This document shows positions 32,825 through 41,279 of a DNA stretch of 64,000 nucleotides, piece by piece. The translations under genes and the position numbers were made by a program. Under the pieces are notes generated by a model that saw only the letters and a list, made by a program, of their open reading frames with translations, was not told the origin of the DNA and ran no database searches. The DNA is from Streptomyces sp. HM190 (lineage in GTDB: Bacteria; Actinomycetota; Actinomycetes; Streptomycetales; Streptomycetaceae), in NCBI RefSeq assembly GCF_009857135.1, contig NZ_CP047318.1, positions 5,394,001-5,458,000 on the forward strand, read 5' to 3'. How positions within the stretch are numbered: position 1 is the stretch's first letter; each line of letters opens with the position of its first letter.

Positions 32825-33659
32825 AGAGGCCGGAGCTTCTTCAGCCGTCGCCAGCAGATGATGCTGCAAGCGAGGCTGAGGAAGGCTTCGTGGATGTCGT
32901 CGCGGATCTCCCAGCGGATCCGCAGGCGGCGGAACCAGTGCAGGTGGGCGAACGCGCGCTCCACGACCCATCGTTGTTTGCCGAGCCCGGAACCGTGTTC
33001 GGTGCCCCGTCGGGCGATCTGCGGCTTCACGCCGAGGTCCCAGACCAGACGGCGGTACTTGTCGTGGTCGTAGCCGCGGTCTCCGAGCACCACGTCTGGG
33101 CGGTGCCGGGGCCGGCCGCGCTTGCCCCGCACCGGTGGTACGGCCTCAAGCAGCGGGATCAGCTGGGTGACGTCGTTGCGATTGCCGCCGGTCAGGGTGG
33201 CGGCGAGTGGGATGCCGGTCGCGTCGGTGATCAGGTGGTGTTTGCTGCCCGTCCTGCCCCGGTCGACAGGGCTTCGTCCCGTCTTGGAGCCCCCTTTAAC
33301 GCGCGGATGTGGGAGCCGTCGACCGCCGCGCGGGAGAAGTCCAGGGCGTTCGCGCTGCGGAGCTTGGCGAGAAGTACCTCGTGCAGCCGGGGCCAGACAC
33401 CCGCCTTGGTCCATTCGGCCAGGCGGCGCCAGCACGTCATGCCGGAGCCGAAGCCGAGTTCCTGCGGAAGGTGTTCCCATGCGATCCCGGTGTGCAGCAC
33501 GAACAAGATGCCCTGAAACACCAGCCGGTCCGGGTGCCGCTTGCGCCCCGGATGTCGAGCCCGACGCTCAACCCTGGGCAACAGCGGCTCGATCACCGCC
33601 CACAGGTCGTCATCGACTTCCCACGGCTTCGGCCGCGCCACCCCACACCTCCGGATCAT
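32821..33659 (-). CDS. IS5-family DDE transposase, two frames joined by a probable -1 frameshift
   Basis: The first frame starts at ATG 33659 (MIRRCGVARPKPWEVDDDLW) and carries the DUF4096-like N-terminal domain plus the first catalytic Asp in AAVDGSHIRALKG. The second frame continues as GGSKTGRSPVDRGRTGSKHH, with the second Asp in VVLGDRGYDHDKY and the Glu in VVERAFAHLHWFRRLRIRWE, ending at 32821. The frames meet at A AAG GGG (33297-33291), a perfect X XXY YYZ slippery heptamer in phase with the first frame; slipping -1 there restores the family sequence ALKGGSKTG. The codon before the slip is TTA, rare in Streptomyces. The element could be active. Confidence 0.8.
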
Positions 33660-33707
33660 CGGTCCCGGAGTGATCCAACCACCTCGAAGATCATTTCGTT
33701 AGGAGTT

Positions 33708-34224
33708 CTAAGAGATCACACCCGAGTCCATGACGACCTGCACCACATGGTCAGGTCCGTCGACAAAGGAGGATTGTTCCATGGGTCCTTGCGACAGGCG
33801 AAGGGCGCCGCCGGCGCTGAGAACGGCGATACGGTCACCGGCGAGGGCGACTTGAGTGATCTGGGAGCCCAAGTCGTTCCAGCCGGCGGAAAGGGCGCCT
33901 TCCTTGACCCGCGCGGTGCCGTCGGCCAACAGCACCGCGATGCGGTTGCCGGCGAGGACGAGCTGAATGACATCGTCATGGGTGTTGACCCAAGTCGTGC
34001 AACTCGTCCGTCCAGGTCTTGCCTGACAGGTCACCGCCCTTGAGCCAGACATGTCCGTCCGTGATCAAGGCGCCGACAAGGCCGGGCGCGAGTGCCGCCT
34101 GCTTGACCCACTCTCGTTGAAAGACACAAGGCGCATCCGGCTTGCTTCCTTCGTTCACTTCGAGAGTGCCGTCGTACTTCAGTACGGCGGTCCGGGGGGA
34201 CCGCTCCCATGAGGTACCGGACAT
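33708..34224 (-). pseudogene. Frameshifted beta-propeller / tectonin-like repeat protein
   Basis: Two reverse-strand frames together encode at least four repeats of about 35 residues with the pattern (L/V)I..DG...V..G: RTAVLKYDGTLEVNEG, VGALITDGHVWLKGG, RIAVLLADGTARVKEG and RIAVLSAGGALRLSQG. The first frame stops at 33976 and the second picks up near 33990 (NTHDDVIQLVLAG), so one frameshift breaks the gene. The upstream IS inserted exactly at its 3' end; the target duplication leaves the TAG stop unchanged. Likely a lectin-like or regulator-of-chromosome-condensation-like propeller. The start ATG 34224 is provisional. Confidence 0.55.
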
Positions 34225-34572
34225 GGCTCTCCATCGCCTTGCCTGTGGCTGGGAGGATTCACCGCGGCACAACCCGTCGGAAGTCGTCGGACAGCCTCTG
34301 AGGGGGTCATGTCCTGGGCGAGGTCCAGGCGACGCGTGCGATCAGCGCGGCGGGTTCCCGCACGCGCACGCGAGGGGCAGCGGACCTGACTCGAGACTGT
34401 ACGAGCGGCCCGCCCTCCGCAACATCTTGGGCGGTCGCAGGAGGTGTCCGGCCCGCGACGCCGTTCCTGGCCGGGCATGGTTCGGCTCGCCGACCGGCCG
34501 TCCGGGGCCACCGGGCATCGTGCCTGTCCGGGCGGCGGTCGGACCTCTCGGCGGTGTCCTGCAGGGACCGGC
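34225..34572. other. Gene-free gap
   Basis: About 350 bp with mixed base composition, lower third-position bias and no protein-like frame on either strand. Lower GC than the flanks is consistent with the accessory character of 32.2-34.3 kb. Confidence 0.4.
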
Positions 34573-35364
34573 TCAGCGCCCGCAGCCCCCCACCCGCCGC
34601 GTGCTCAGCGCGATGTCGTCCATCCGCATCTCGAACGCGGCCGGGCTCGGGTTCGCCTGGTACAGCTGCCAGCCCAGCTTCAGCTTGTCGAACGTCGGGA
34701 AGACGAAGTCGTCCGCCGTGCCGCCGTGCTGCTTCGTGGAGACGGTCAGGTCGGGCTGCGCGACGCCGTCGAGGTACACGGTGACCCGGTTGTCGGCGGC
34801 GTCGAGGTGGAACTCCGCGCAGGTCCAGGCCCCGTCGGCGGCCGGCGCGGACGTGCGCCAGTTCGTCCAGTCGCCCGTGGGGCCGAGGTCGGATCCGACG
34901 CCGTAGAAGTTGCCCTTGTCGGTGGGGGCGTACTGGCCGCCGAGCGGGCGGACCAGGGTGGGGGAGTCGGAGCCGGACGCTTCCGCGAGGGTCCAGTGGG
35001 CCCAGTCGGGCGCCGTCGGGAAGCGGTCGACCCGCAGCCGTATCCGGGCCCAGAAGCTGTTGCCGGGCGGGGCGAGGTCGGGGAGGACCAGGAAGGCCCG
35101 GCCGTTGCCGTCGGTGCGGATGCGGAGTTCCCGGCCGCGGCCGTCGGCGGCGCGCACGACACTCAGTGAGCCGTTCGCGGTGTCGGTGGTCCAGCCACGG
35201 CCGCCGGTGACGGGGCCGAGGGGGAGCCGGTTGAAGTTCTCCTTCACGAAGGTCCCGCCGTGCACGTCGTGCGGGGTGGGGGTCGCCGAGGCAGTGGGGG
35301 GTGTCGCGATCAGGATCGCGGCCGCGGCCGACAACGCGGCCACGGCTTTCCTCAGGTAGGTCAT
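34573..35364 (-). CDS. Secreted protein, possible carbohydrate-active (Cip1-like) jelly-roll
   Basis: The 263-residue protein has a signal peptide (KAVAALSAAAAILIATPPTA, cut near ASA). The mature part is about 230 residues: FVKENFNRLPLGPVTGGRGW, FWARIRLRVDRFPTAPDWAH, TLVRPLGGQYAPTDKGNFYG, WTCAEFHLDAADNRVTVYLD and LKLGWQLYQANPSPAAFEMR. The aromatic/beta-strand pattern resembles concanavalin-like folds such as fungal Cip1 and some polysaccharide lyases. One Cys in WTCAEF and one near the C-terminus (VGGCGR) could pair. It stands alone, on the edge of the IS-disrupted region. The Cip1 comparison is tentative. Confidence 0.65.
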   Translation of the reverse strand: MTYLRKAVAALSAAAAILIATPPTASATPTPHDVHGGTFVKENFNRLPLGPVTGGRGWTTDTANGSLSVVRAADGRGRELRIRTDGNGRAFLVLPDLAPPGNSFWARIRLRVDRFPTAPDWAHWTLAEASGSDSPTLVRPLGGQYAPTDKGNFYGVGSDLGPTGDWTNWRTSAPAADGAWTCAEFHLDAADNRVTVYLDGVAQPDLTVSTKQHGGTADDFVFPTFDKLKLGWQLYQANPSPAAFEMRMDDIALSTRRVGGCGR

Positions 35365-35894
35365 GGGATCAGTCTGGAATCAACAACCTCGTCCGTCACG
35401 CGAGTTGGATGCGATCCGGCCAGGGGCAACCATGCGCGCGGCGCCCCCTGCTCCGTAAAGACCGGCTTCAGGTGCGGCTCCGCCACCGTGTCGGTCGTGC
35501 GATCGAACAGGATCCGCGGGGATGGGCGGAGGACAGGTCCTCGTCGGAGAGGGCGGGGTGACCGGCGCACGCCGCTCACCTGCCCCGGCTCCCCGGCTCG
35601 CCCACGACGGGACCGGAAGGAACGGAATGGCCCAGACCGGCTGTCCCCCCTGCGAGGGCGCTCGTATGCTCGCTGTCATCCTCGGTCAGGCAGTGCCGCC
35701 GGCCGGGGGCGGGGAGATCACCGATCCGACGACCCTCGGCCGACCGTGGTCACGGACCGTGTCTCCGCGTAGCTGCGGGTCCCGGGCGGGGGACCGGCCG
35801 AAGGACCGACTTCTCTCCGGACCCTTCCCTCCTGCAATATGACGGACAGCCCATATCCAGCCGATCAAGCAATCAACACGCAGGAGTCAGTACC
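35365..35894. other. Intergenic region upstream of the TM2 gene
   Basis: About 530 bp divergent between the secreted-protein gene and the TM2 gene. No gene is convincing. The AT-rich stretch near 35835-35880 (CAATATGACGGAC...) just before CAGGAG and the GTG start is the likely TM2 promoter/leader. Confidence 0.45.
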
Positions 35895-36386
35895 GTGACC
35901 GAGCAGCCCCAGCAGCCCGCTCAGCCCCCGCAGCCGCCCCAGCCCGGCTACGGGTACCCGAACCAGGCTCCTGGCCAGGCGCCGGGCGCCAACCCCTACG
36001 GCACCCCGCAGGGCGGCTACCAGCACGACGCGTACAAGCAGCCGGGCGCCGCTCCTGGCTACGGCTACCCCCAGCAGGGCGCCCAGCCGGGTTACGGCTA
36101 CCAGGCGCCCCCGGTCGGCGGCATGTACACGGGTGACCCCAACGCCCCGTACGGGTACGACCCGTACGGACGCCCGTACTCCGACAAGTCGAAGATCGTC
36201 GCCGGCATCCTGTCGCTGTTCCTCGGCTCGTTCGGCGTCGGCCGCTTCTACATCGGCCACGTCGGCCTGGGCCTCGCGCAGCTGTTCACCTGCGGCGGCC
36301 TCGGCATCTGGGCGCTGGTCGACGGCATCATCCTGCTGACGAGCAGCAACACCACGGACTCCAACGGGCGGGTCCTGCGTGGCTGA
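35895..36386 (+). CDS. TM2-domain membrane protein with Pro/Gln/Gly/Tyr-rich leader
   Basis: The 163-residue product has about 95 residues of low-complexity GYGYP/QPGY-type leader, then PYGRPYSDKSKIVAGILSLF, the TM2 motif LGSFGVGRFYIGHVGLGLAQ and a second helix GGLGIWALVDGIILLTSS, ending TTDSNGRVLRG. TM2 proteins are two-helix membrane proteins of unknown function. GTG 35895 has CAGGAG 8 bp upstream. The stop overlaps the start of the DUF2752 gene by 8 bp. A shorter paralogue lacking the long leader lies 800 bp downstream. Confidence 0.88.
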   Translation: MTEQPQQPAQPPQPPQPGYGYPNQAPGQAPGANPYGTPQGGYQHDAYKQPGAAPGYGYPQQGAQPGYGYQAPPVGGMYTGDPNAPYGYDPYGRPYSDKSKIVAGILSLFLGSFGVGRFYIGHVGLGLAQLFTCGGLGIWALVDGIILLTSSNTTDSNGRVLRG

Positions 36387-36777
36387 GCGCGGCCCCGCCG
36401 TCCTGCGACACCCGGCGGCGGCCCCCCTCGCGGTGGCCGCCGCCGGGCTGGCGGGCGCCGCCTACCTGTACGGCACCAACCCGCACGAGCCCGGCCATCT
36501 GCTGCCCCAGTGCCCGGTCCGCTACGTCACGGGGCTGCTCTGCCCCGCCTGCGGCGGCACCCGCATGGTGTACGACCTGATGCACGGCCAGTTCGCCGCC
36601 GCCTGGCACGACAACCGGGTGCTGCTGCTCGCCGCGCCCTTCGCGCTCGTCCTGCTCGGCCGCTGGTTCGTCGAGGGGCTGCGCGGACGCCGCTGGCGCC
36701 CCCGGCTGAAGCCCCGCACCCAGGCCTTGATCCTCGGCATCGCGGTGACCTGGACGGTCGTCCGCAATCTCCACTGA
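36379..36777 (+). CDS. DUF2752 membrane protein
   Basis: The 132-residue protein carries the DUF2752 signature QCPVRYVTGLLCPACGGTRM followed by YDLMHGQFAAAWHDN, with membrane segments before and after (AAPLAVAAAGLAGAAYLYG, VLLLAAPFALVLLGRWFV and ALILGIAVTWTVVRNL). The CP..TG..CP.CG.TR pattern includes three Cys that may bind a metal. It overlaps the TM2 gene by 8 bp, a linkage (TM2-DUF2752) common in actinobacteria as I recall. Function unknown; probably works with the TM2 protein. Confidence 0.88.
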   Translation: MAERGPAVLRHPAAAPLAVAAAGLAGAAYLYGTNPHEPGHLLPQCPVRYVTGLLCPACGGTRMVYDLMHGQFAAAWHDNRVLLLAAPFALVLLGRWFVEGLRGRRWRPRLKPRTQALILGIAVTWTVVRNLH

Positions 36778-36778
36778 A

Positions 36779-36866
36779 CGGCCGTCTCCACTGGATGGCC
36801 GTCTCCACCGAACGGCCGTCTCCACTGAACGGCCATCTCTGTTGAACAGCCATCGCCGTTGAGCGG
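36779..36866. repeat. Five degenerate 17-18-bp tandem repeats
   Basis: Units of the form ACGGCCGTCTCCACTGA start directly after the DUF2752 stop and decay to the right (ACGGCCATCTCTGTTGA, ACAGCCATCGCCGTTGA). Alternate halves are weakly complementary, so the array can fold; it may double as a terminator. Confidence 0.65.
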
Positions 36867-37194
36867 CCGGGGCGTCTCCGCGTGACCCCTGCGCCTTCCC
36901 GTTCCGGCCGCCGTAAATCCCTTACGCCCGCTTTATGTCGCGCAGTTGTCGCAACTTGGCTGGAACCGGATCACGGAATCGGAACGATCGGCGGTTTCCC
37001 CTCCCATCCGTCTCATGAGCCTCACTACGCTGCAACGGCGACAGGGGGGATGACGGGGGATTACGTCGTGCTCGATCGTCGGCCGGCGTTCGCCGTGCCC
37101 GATTGCTGCCGGTTTTTGCCGCGCCCTCCCTCCTGGACTCCCCCCGGAGCAATCCGCTTCGGCCTTTCAGTCAGTACATCCAGGAGTTACTTCC
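36867..37194. other. Gap upstream of the second TM2 gene
   Basis: About 330 bp, comparatively AT-rich (for example TACGCCCGCTTTATGTCGCG and CTCATGAGCCTCACTACG). It looks like a promoter/leader region; no gene is supported. Confidence 0.4.
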
Positions 37195-37458
37195 ATGACC
37201 GTCCCCACCCCTGACGCTCCCTTCGGCTACGACCCGCAGGGTCGCCCCTACTCCGACAAGTCGAAGATCGTCGCCGGCGTGCTGCAGCTGTTCCTCGGCG
37301 GGCTCGGCATCGGCCGCTTCTACGTCGGTTCCGTGGGCGTGGGTGTCGCCCAGCTGCTCACCTGCGGTGGTCTGGGCATCTGGGCCCTGATCGACGGCAT
37401 CCTGTTCCTCACGAGCAACGACCGCACCGACGCGCAGGGCCGCGTCCTGCGCGGCTGA
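37195..37458 (+). CDS. TM2-domain membrane protein (short paralogue)
   Basis: The 87-residue protein is nearly all TM2 domain: PFGYDPQGRPYSDKSKIVAG, LQLFLGGLGIGRFYVGSVGV, GVAQLLTCGGLGIWALIDGI and the end RTDAQGRVLRG. It is about 75 percent identical, by eye, to the last 85 residues of the TM2 protein at 35895, so the two arose by duplication; this copy lacks the Pro/Gln leader. CCAGGAG precedes the ATG. It ends at a very strong bidirectional terminator shared with sdhB. Confidence 0.88.
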   Translation: MTVPTPDAPFGYDPQGRPYSDKSKIVAGVLQLFLGGLGIGRFYVGSVGVGVAQLLTCGGLGIWALIDGILFLTSNDRTDAQGRVLRG

Positions 37459-37505
37459 CACCGCGCCCCCGGCCCCTGGCTGGGCCCGGTGGGGTACGGC
37501 GACAA

Positions 37506-37547
37506 CGCTGAGGGCCCCGCTCCGGAATCGGAGCGGGGCCCTCAGCG
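37506..37547. terminator. Strong bidirectional terminator between TM2 and sdhB
   Basis: CGCTGAGGGCCCCGCTCCG and its exact complement form a 19-bp perfect stem with a 4-nt loop (GAAT). It lies 48 bp after the TM2 stop and 55 bp after the sdhB stop, so it can serve both convergent transcripts. Confidence 0.92.
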
Positions 37548-37601
37548 TCGTACGGCCAGGACAGGCCCCCCGGGAGAGGCCCCGGGTGAGGCCGGGGAGT
37601 C

Positions 37602-38363
37602 CTAGTAGCGGCGCGTGATCAGCGCGCGCTTCACTTCCTGGATCGCCTTGGTGACCTCGATACCGCGCGGGCAGGCGTCCGTGCAGTTGAACGTCGTGCG
37701 GCAACGCCACACGCCGTCCTTGTCGTTGAGGATCTCCAGCCGCTGCTCGCCGGCCTCGTCACGCGAGTCGAAGATGAAGCGGTGGGCGTTGACGATCGCG
37801 GCCGGACCGAAGTACTGGCCGTCGTTCCAGAACACCGGGCACGAGGACGTGCAGGCGGCGCACAGGATGCACTTCGTCGTGTCGTCGAACCGCTCGCGGT
37901 CCTCCGCCGACTGCAGCCGCTCACGCGTGGGCTCGTTGGTGTCCTTCGTGATCAGGAAGGGCATCACGTCCCGGTAAGCCTGGAAGAACGGCTCCATGTC
38001 CACGACCAGGTCCTTGAGGACCGTGAGGCCCTTGATGGGCTCGACCGTGATCGGCTTGTCGGGGTTGATGTCCTTGATCAGCGTCTTGCACGCCAGACGG
38101 TTCTTGCCGTTGATCCGCATGGCGTCCGAACCGCAGATGCCGTGCGCGCAGGAACGGCGGAAGGTCAGCGTCCCGTCCAGGTCCCACTTGATCTTGTGCA
38201 GACCGTCGAGGACCCGCTCCTTGGGGTCGATCTCCAGCTGGAAGTCTTCCCACACCGCCTCGGCCGCGACCTCCGGGTTGAACCGGCGGATCCGGAAGGT
38301 GACCGTGATGTACGGGGAGGCCGCGGACTCCGCCTCGACCTTGTCCAGAACAGGGGTAGCCAT
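37602..38363 (-). CDS. sdhB: Succinate dehydrogenase iron-sulfur subunit
   Basis: SdhB carries electrons from SdhA flavin to quinone at the inner face of the membrane. The 253-residue protein shows the [2Fe-2S] ligands in SCAHGICGSDAM and RLACKT, and the [4Fe-4S]/[3Fe-4S] ligands in CILCAACTSSCPVFW and CRTTFNCTDACPRGI. It is the last gene of sdhCDAB; its ATG overlaps the sdhA stop by one base (TGATG). A strong terminator follows. The N-terminal extension MATPVLDKVEAES is typical for actinobacteria. Confidence 0.97.
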   Translation of the reverse strand: MATPVLDKVEAESAASPYITVTFRIRRFNPEVAAEAVWEDFQLEIDPKERVLDGLHKIKWDLDGTLTFRRSCAHGICGSDAMRINGKNRLACKTLIKDINPDKPITVEPIKGLTVLKDLVVDMEPFFQAYRDVMPFLITKDTNEPTRERLQSAEDRERFDDTTKCILCAACTSSCPVFWNDGQYFGPAAIVNAHRFIFDSRDEAGEQRLEILNDKDGVWRCRTTFNCTDACPRGIEVTKAIQEVKRALITRRY

Positions 38364-40117
38364 CAGTACTTACGCTCCATCGGCTGGTAGCGGGTCTGGA
38401 CGACCGGCTTGTAGTCGAGGCGGACGGTCTCGGAGCCGTCGTCGCCGACCTCGCGGTACGCCATGGTGTGACGCATGAAGTTGACGTCGTCGCGGTTCGG
38501 GTAGTCCTCGCGGTAGTGACCGCCGCGGGACTCCTTGCGGGCGAGCGCGGAGACGGCCATGACCTCGGCCAGGTCGAGCAGGTTGCCCAGCTCGATGGCC
38601 TCCAGCAGGTCGGTGTTGAACCGCTTGCCCTTGTCCTGGATCGCCACGTTCTTGTAGCGCTCGCGCAGCTCGGCGATCTTCTCGACGGCCGTCTTGATCG
38701 TCTGCTCGGTGCGGAACACCATGACGTTCGCGTCCATGGTCTCCTGCAGCTCACGGCGCAGCTCCGCCACGCGCTCGTTGCCCGTCGAGGAACGCAGCCG
38801 CTCGATCTGCTCGACGACCAGGGACTCGGGGTCCTCCGGCAGCTCGACGAAGTCGGCCTTCTGCGCGTACTCGGCGGCCGCGATGCCGGCCCGGCGCCCG
38901 AACACGTTGATGTCGAGCAGCGAGTTCGTGCCGAGGCGGTTGGCGCCGTGCACGGAGACACAGGCGACCTCACCGGCGGCGTACAGACCCGGCACGACGG
39001 TGGTGTTGTCCGCCAGGACCTCACCCTCGACGTTGGTGGGGATGCCGCCCATGGCGTAGTGCGCGGTCGGCTGGATCGGGATCGGGTCCGTGTAGGGCTC
39101 GATGCCGAGGTAGGTCCGCGCGAACTCGGTGATGTCCGGGAGCTTGGCGTCGAGCTGCTCCGGCGGGAGGTGCGTCAGGTCCAGGTAGACGTGGTCGCCC
39201 TCGGGGCCGCAGCCGCGGCCCTCGCGGATCTCCGTGTAGATGGAGCGGGAGACGACGTCACGGGACGCGAGGTCCTTCATGACCGGCGCGTACTTCTCCA
39301 TGAAGCGCTCGCCGTCCTTGTTGCGGAGGATGCCGCCCTCACCGCGGGCGCCCTCCGTCAGCAGGATGCCCATGCGCCAGATGCCGGTCGGGTGGAACTG
39401 GAAGAACTCCATGTCCTCCAGCGGCAGACCCCGGCGGTACACGGCCGCCTGGCCGTCACCGGTGAGGGTGTGCGCGTTGGACGTCACCTTGAAGAACTTG
39501 CCGCAGCCGCCGGACGCGTAGATCACGGACTTCGCCTGGAAGACGTGGATCTCGCCGGTCGCCAGCTCGTACGCCACGACGCCGGCGGACTTCTTGACGC
39601 CGTCGACCTCGGTGATCAGCTGGTCGAGGACGTAGAACTCGTTGAAGAACTCCACGCCGTGCTTGACGCAGTTCTGGTACAGCGTCTGGAGGATCATGTG
39701 GCCGGTGCGGTCGGCCGCGTAGCAGGACCGGCGGACCGGGGCCTCGCCGTGGTTGCGGCTGTGACCGCCGAAGCGGCGCTGGTCGATCGTCCCGTTGGGC
39801 GTCCGGTTGAACGGCAGGCCCATCTTCTCCAGGTCGAGGACGGAGTCGATGGCCTCCTTCGCCAGGATCTCGGCGGCGTCCTGGTCGACCAGGTAGTCAC
39901 CGCCCTTGACCGTGTCGAAGGTGTGCCACTCCCAGTTGTCCTCCTCCACGTTGGCGAGCGCGGCGGCCATGCCGCCCTGCGCGGCGCCCGTGTGGGAGCG
40001 GGTCGGGTACAGCTTGGTCAGCACGGCGGTGCGGCTGCGCTTCGTCGACTCGATCGCGGCGCGCATACCGGCGCCGCCGGCGCCGACGATGACGGTGTCG
40101 TACTTGTGGATCTTCAT
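38363..40117 (-). CDS. sdhA: Succinate dehydrogenase flavoprotein subunit
   Basis: SdhA oxidises succinate to fumarate with covalently bound FAD. The 584-residue protein is the standard length. Motifs seen are TVIVGAGGAGMRAAIEST, the FAD-linking His in SHTGAAQGGMAAAL, RFGGHSRNHGEAPVRRSCYA, FHPTGIWRMGILLTEGARGE with active-site residues, AHYAMGGIPTN and GLYAAGEVACVSVHGANRLG. ATG 40117 is chosen because homology begins at MKIHKYDTVIVG; the longer open frame reads back into sdhD. It lies 23 bp after sdhD. Confidence 0.98.
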   Translation of the reverse strand: MKIHKYDTVIVGAGGAGMRAAIESTKRSRTAVLTKLYPTRSHTGAAQGGMAAALANVEEDNWEWHTFDTVKGGDYLVDQDAAEILAKEAIDSVLDLEKMGLPFNRTPNGTIDQRRFGGHSRNHGEAPVRRSCYAADRTGHMILQTLYQNCVKHGVEFFNEFYVLDQLITEVDGVKKSAGVVAYELATGEIHVFQAKSVIYASGGCGKFFKVTSNAHTLTGDGQAAVYRRGLPLEDMEFFQFHPTGIWRMGILLTEGARGEGGILRNKDGERFMEKYAPVMKDLASRDVVSRSIYTEIREGRGCGPEGDHVYLDLTHLPPEQLDAKLPDITEFARTYLGIEPYTDPIPIQPTAHYAMGGIPTNVEGEVLADNTTVVPGLYAAGEVACVSVHGANRLGTNSLLDINVFGRRAGIAAAEYAQKADFVELPEDPESLVVEQIERLRSSTGNERVAELRRELQETMDANVMVFRTEQTIKTAVEKIAELRERYKNVAIQDKGKRFNTDLLEAIELGNLLDLAEVMAVSALARKESRGGHYREDYPNRDDVNFMRHTMAYREVGDDGSETVRLDYKPVVQTRYQPMERKY

Positions 40118-40140
40118 GATCGGTTGCCTCAGCCCCGTGC

Positions 40141-40632
40141 CTAGCGGATGTTCGGGTCGAAGGTGAAGATCACCAGCGTGCCCAGCAGGATGGTGAACAC
40201 CGTCGCGGTGTACAGCAGGCCCTTCAGCCACAGCCGCGTGTTCGCCCGCTCGGCGTAGTCGTTGATGACCGTGCGCAGGCCGTTGGCGCCGTGCAGCATC
40301 GCCAGCCACAGCATGAGCAGGTCCCAGACCTGCCAGAACGGGGACGCCCAGCGGCCCGCGACGAACGCGAAGCCGATCTTGGAGACGCCGCCGTCGAGGA
40401 CGAGCTGGATCAGCAGGTGGCCGATGACCAGGACGACCAGGACGATGCCGGACAGCCGCATGAACAGCCAGGCGGCCATCTCGAAGTTGCCGCGGGTCGA
40501 CTTCGGGGTCTTCTTGGTGCGCTTGCGGGGCGGCTCGATGAGCGGCGCCGGGTTCTCCGGGCTGTAGCCCGACAGGGTGCCCGAGCCCTCGACGGGGCCG
40601 ATGCCGGAGGCGGTGGTCTCAGTGGTGGACAT
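40141..40632 (-). CDS. sdhD: Succinate dehydrogenase membrane anchor subunit
   Basis: The 163-residue product has a disordered N-terminus of about 45 residues and three membrane helices: FMRLSGIVLVVLVIGHLLIQ (with the heme-ligand type His), WDLLMLWLAMLHGANGLRTV and LLYTATVFTILLGTLVIF. RSS and H...Q positions match other SdhD anchors. ATG 40632 fits MSTTETTASG; the frame is open for a few more codons. It follows sdhC by 5 bp. Confidence 0.92.
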   Translation of the reverse strand: MSTTETTASGIGPVEGSGTLSGYSPENPAPLIEPPRKRTKKTPKSTRGNFEMAAWLFMRLSGIVLVVLVIGHLLIQLVLDGGVSKIGFAFVAGRWASPFWQVWDLLMLWLAMLHGANGLRTVINDYAERANTRLWLKGLLYTATVFTILLGTLVIFTFDPNIR

Positions 40633-40637
40633 GGCTG

Positions 40638-41018
40638 TCAGCTCCCCCACAGTTCACGGACGGCGTGACCGAGGACGGGGTACAGGGCCCCGATCATCAG
40701 CACGACCCAGACGCCGAGGACGATCCACAGCATCTTCTTCTGGTGACGCGGGCCGTTCGACCAGAAGTCGACGGCGATCACCCGAAGGCCGTTGAGCGCG
40801 TGGAAGAGGATGGCGGCGACGAGGCCGTACTCCAGCAGCGCGACGATCGGCGTCTTGTACGTGGCCACGACCTTGTCGTAGGCCTCGGGGGAGACACGGA
40901 CGAGAGCGGTGTCCAGCACGTGTACGAACAGGAAGAAGAAGATGAGGACGCCGGTGACTCGATGAGCCACCCAGGACCACATTCCTTCCCGGCCGCGGTA
41001 CAGCGTTCCAGCCGGCAC
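40638..41018 (-). CDS. sdhC: Succinate dehydrogenase cytochrome b556 subunit
   Basis: The 126-residue product begins at GTG 41018 (MPAGTLYRGREGMWSWVAHR) with GGAGGG 7 bp upstream, which fits the actinobacterial family start better than the upstream ATG at 41105. Three membrane helices carry the heme b and quinone-site motifs: SWVAHRVTGVLIFFFLFVHV (His), VALLEYGLVAAILFHALNGL (His) and MLWIVLGVWVVLMIGALYPV. It is the first gene of sdhCDAB on the reverse strand. Confidence 0.92.
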   Translation of the reverse strand: MPAGTLYRGREGMWSWVAHRVTGVLIFFFLFVHVLDTALVRVSPEAYDKVVATYKTPIVALLEYGLVAAILFHALNGLRVIAVDFWSNGPRHQKKMLWIVLGVWVVLMIGALYPVLGHAVRELWGS

Positions 41019-41126
41019 GGAAGAACCCTCCGGGAGCGGGATTGGGGCCGGCCGGCTTGTCTGTCGGTCTGACCCGGCCGGGTACGGTCCACCGGCCCTG
41101 GCCATCGTAGCGACGTGTGCGTGCGG

Positions 41127-41156
41127 CGCTTAAGCCGGGTATGGCGGTGTGATCAA
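41127..41156 (-). promoter_or_regulatory. Possible sdhCDAB promoter
   Basis: On the reverse strand TTGATC (41156-41151) is followed 18 bp later by TAAGCG (41132-41127), about 110 bp before the sdhC start. The -10 is weak and spacing is long, so this is only a candidate. Confidence 0.3.
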
Positions 41157-41279
41157 ACTGGCACCGAAGGCTGCACGTAAGGGTGAGTATCGGGCGGCAT
41201 CCGGGGTGCGGGGCGCCGAGCCCGCCCGGCGGGGGGTCCGCCGTGGCTTGTTTCGCCCTTGCGGCCGGACCGTACGAGG

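Larger units (their letters stand above)
32412..33708 (-). mobile_element. IS5-family insertion sequence (TNA target) with a passenger frame
   Basis: The ends are GAACTCCTATCGGAATG (left, 32412-32428) and the complement of GAACTCCTAACGAAATG (right, 33692-33708); they match 15 of 17. Each end is flanked by TAA (32409-32411 and 33709-33711), a 3-bp target duplication of the TNA type known for the IS1031 group of IS5. The element is 1297 bp, longer than the usual 850-950 bp because about 400 bp left of the transposase carries a separate forward-strand reading frame. A small hairpin (GTGGAC-TTGAG-GTCCAC, 32435-32451) lies just inside the left end. Confidence 0.75.

Noticed and set aside
37506..37547. 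Hairpin as a regulatory operator
   Set aside because: A 19-bp GC-rich stem with 4-nt loop between two convergent stop codons is best explained as a bidirectional terminator.
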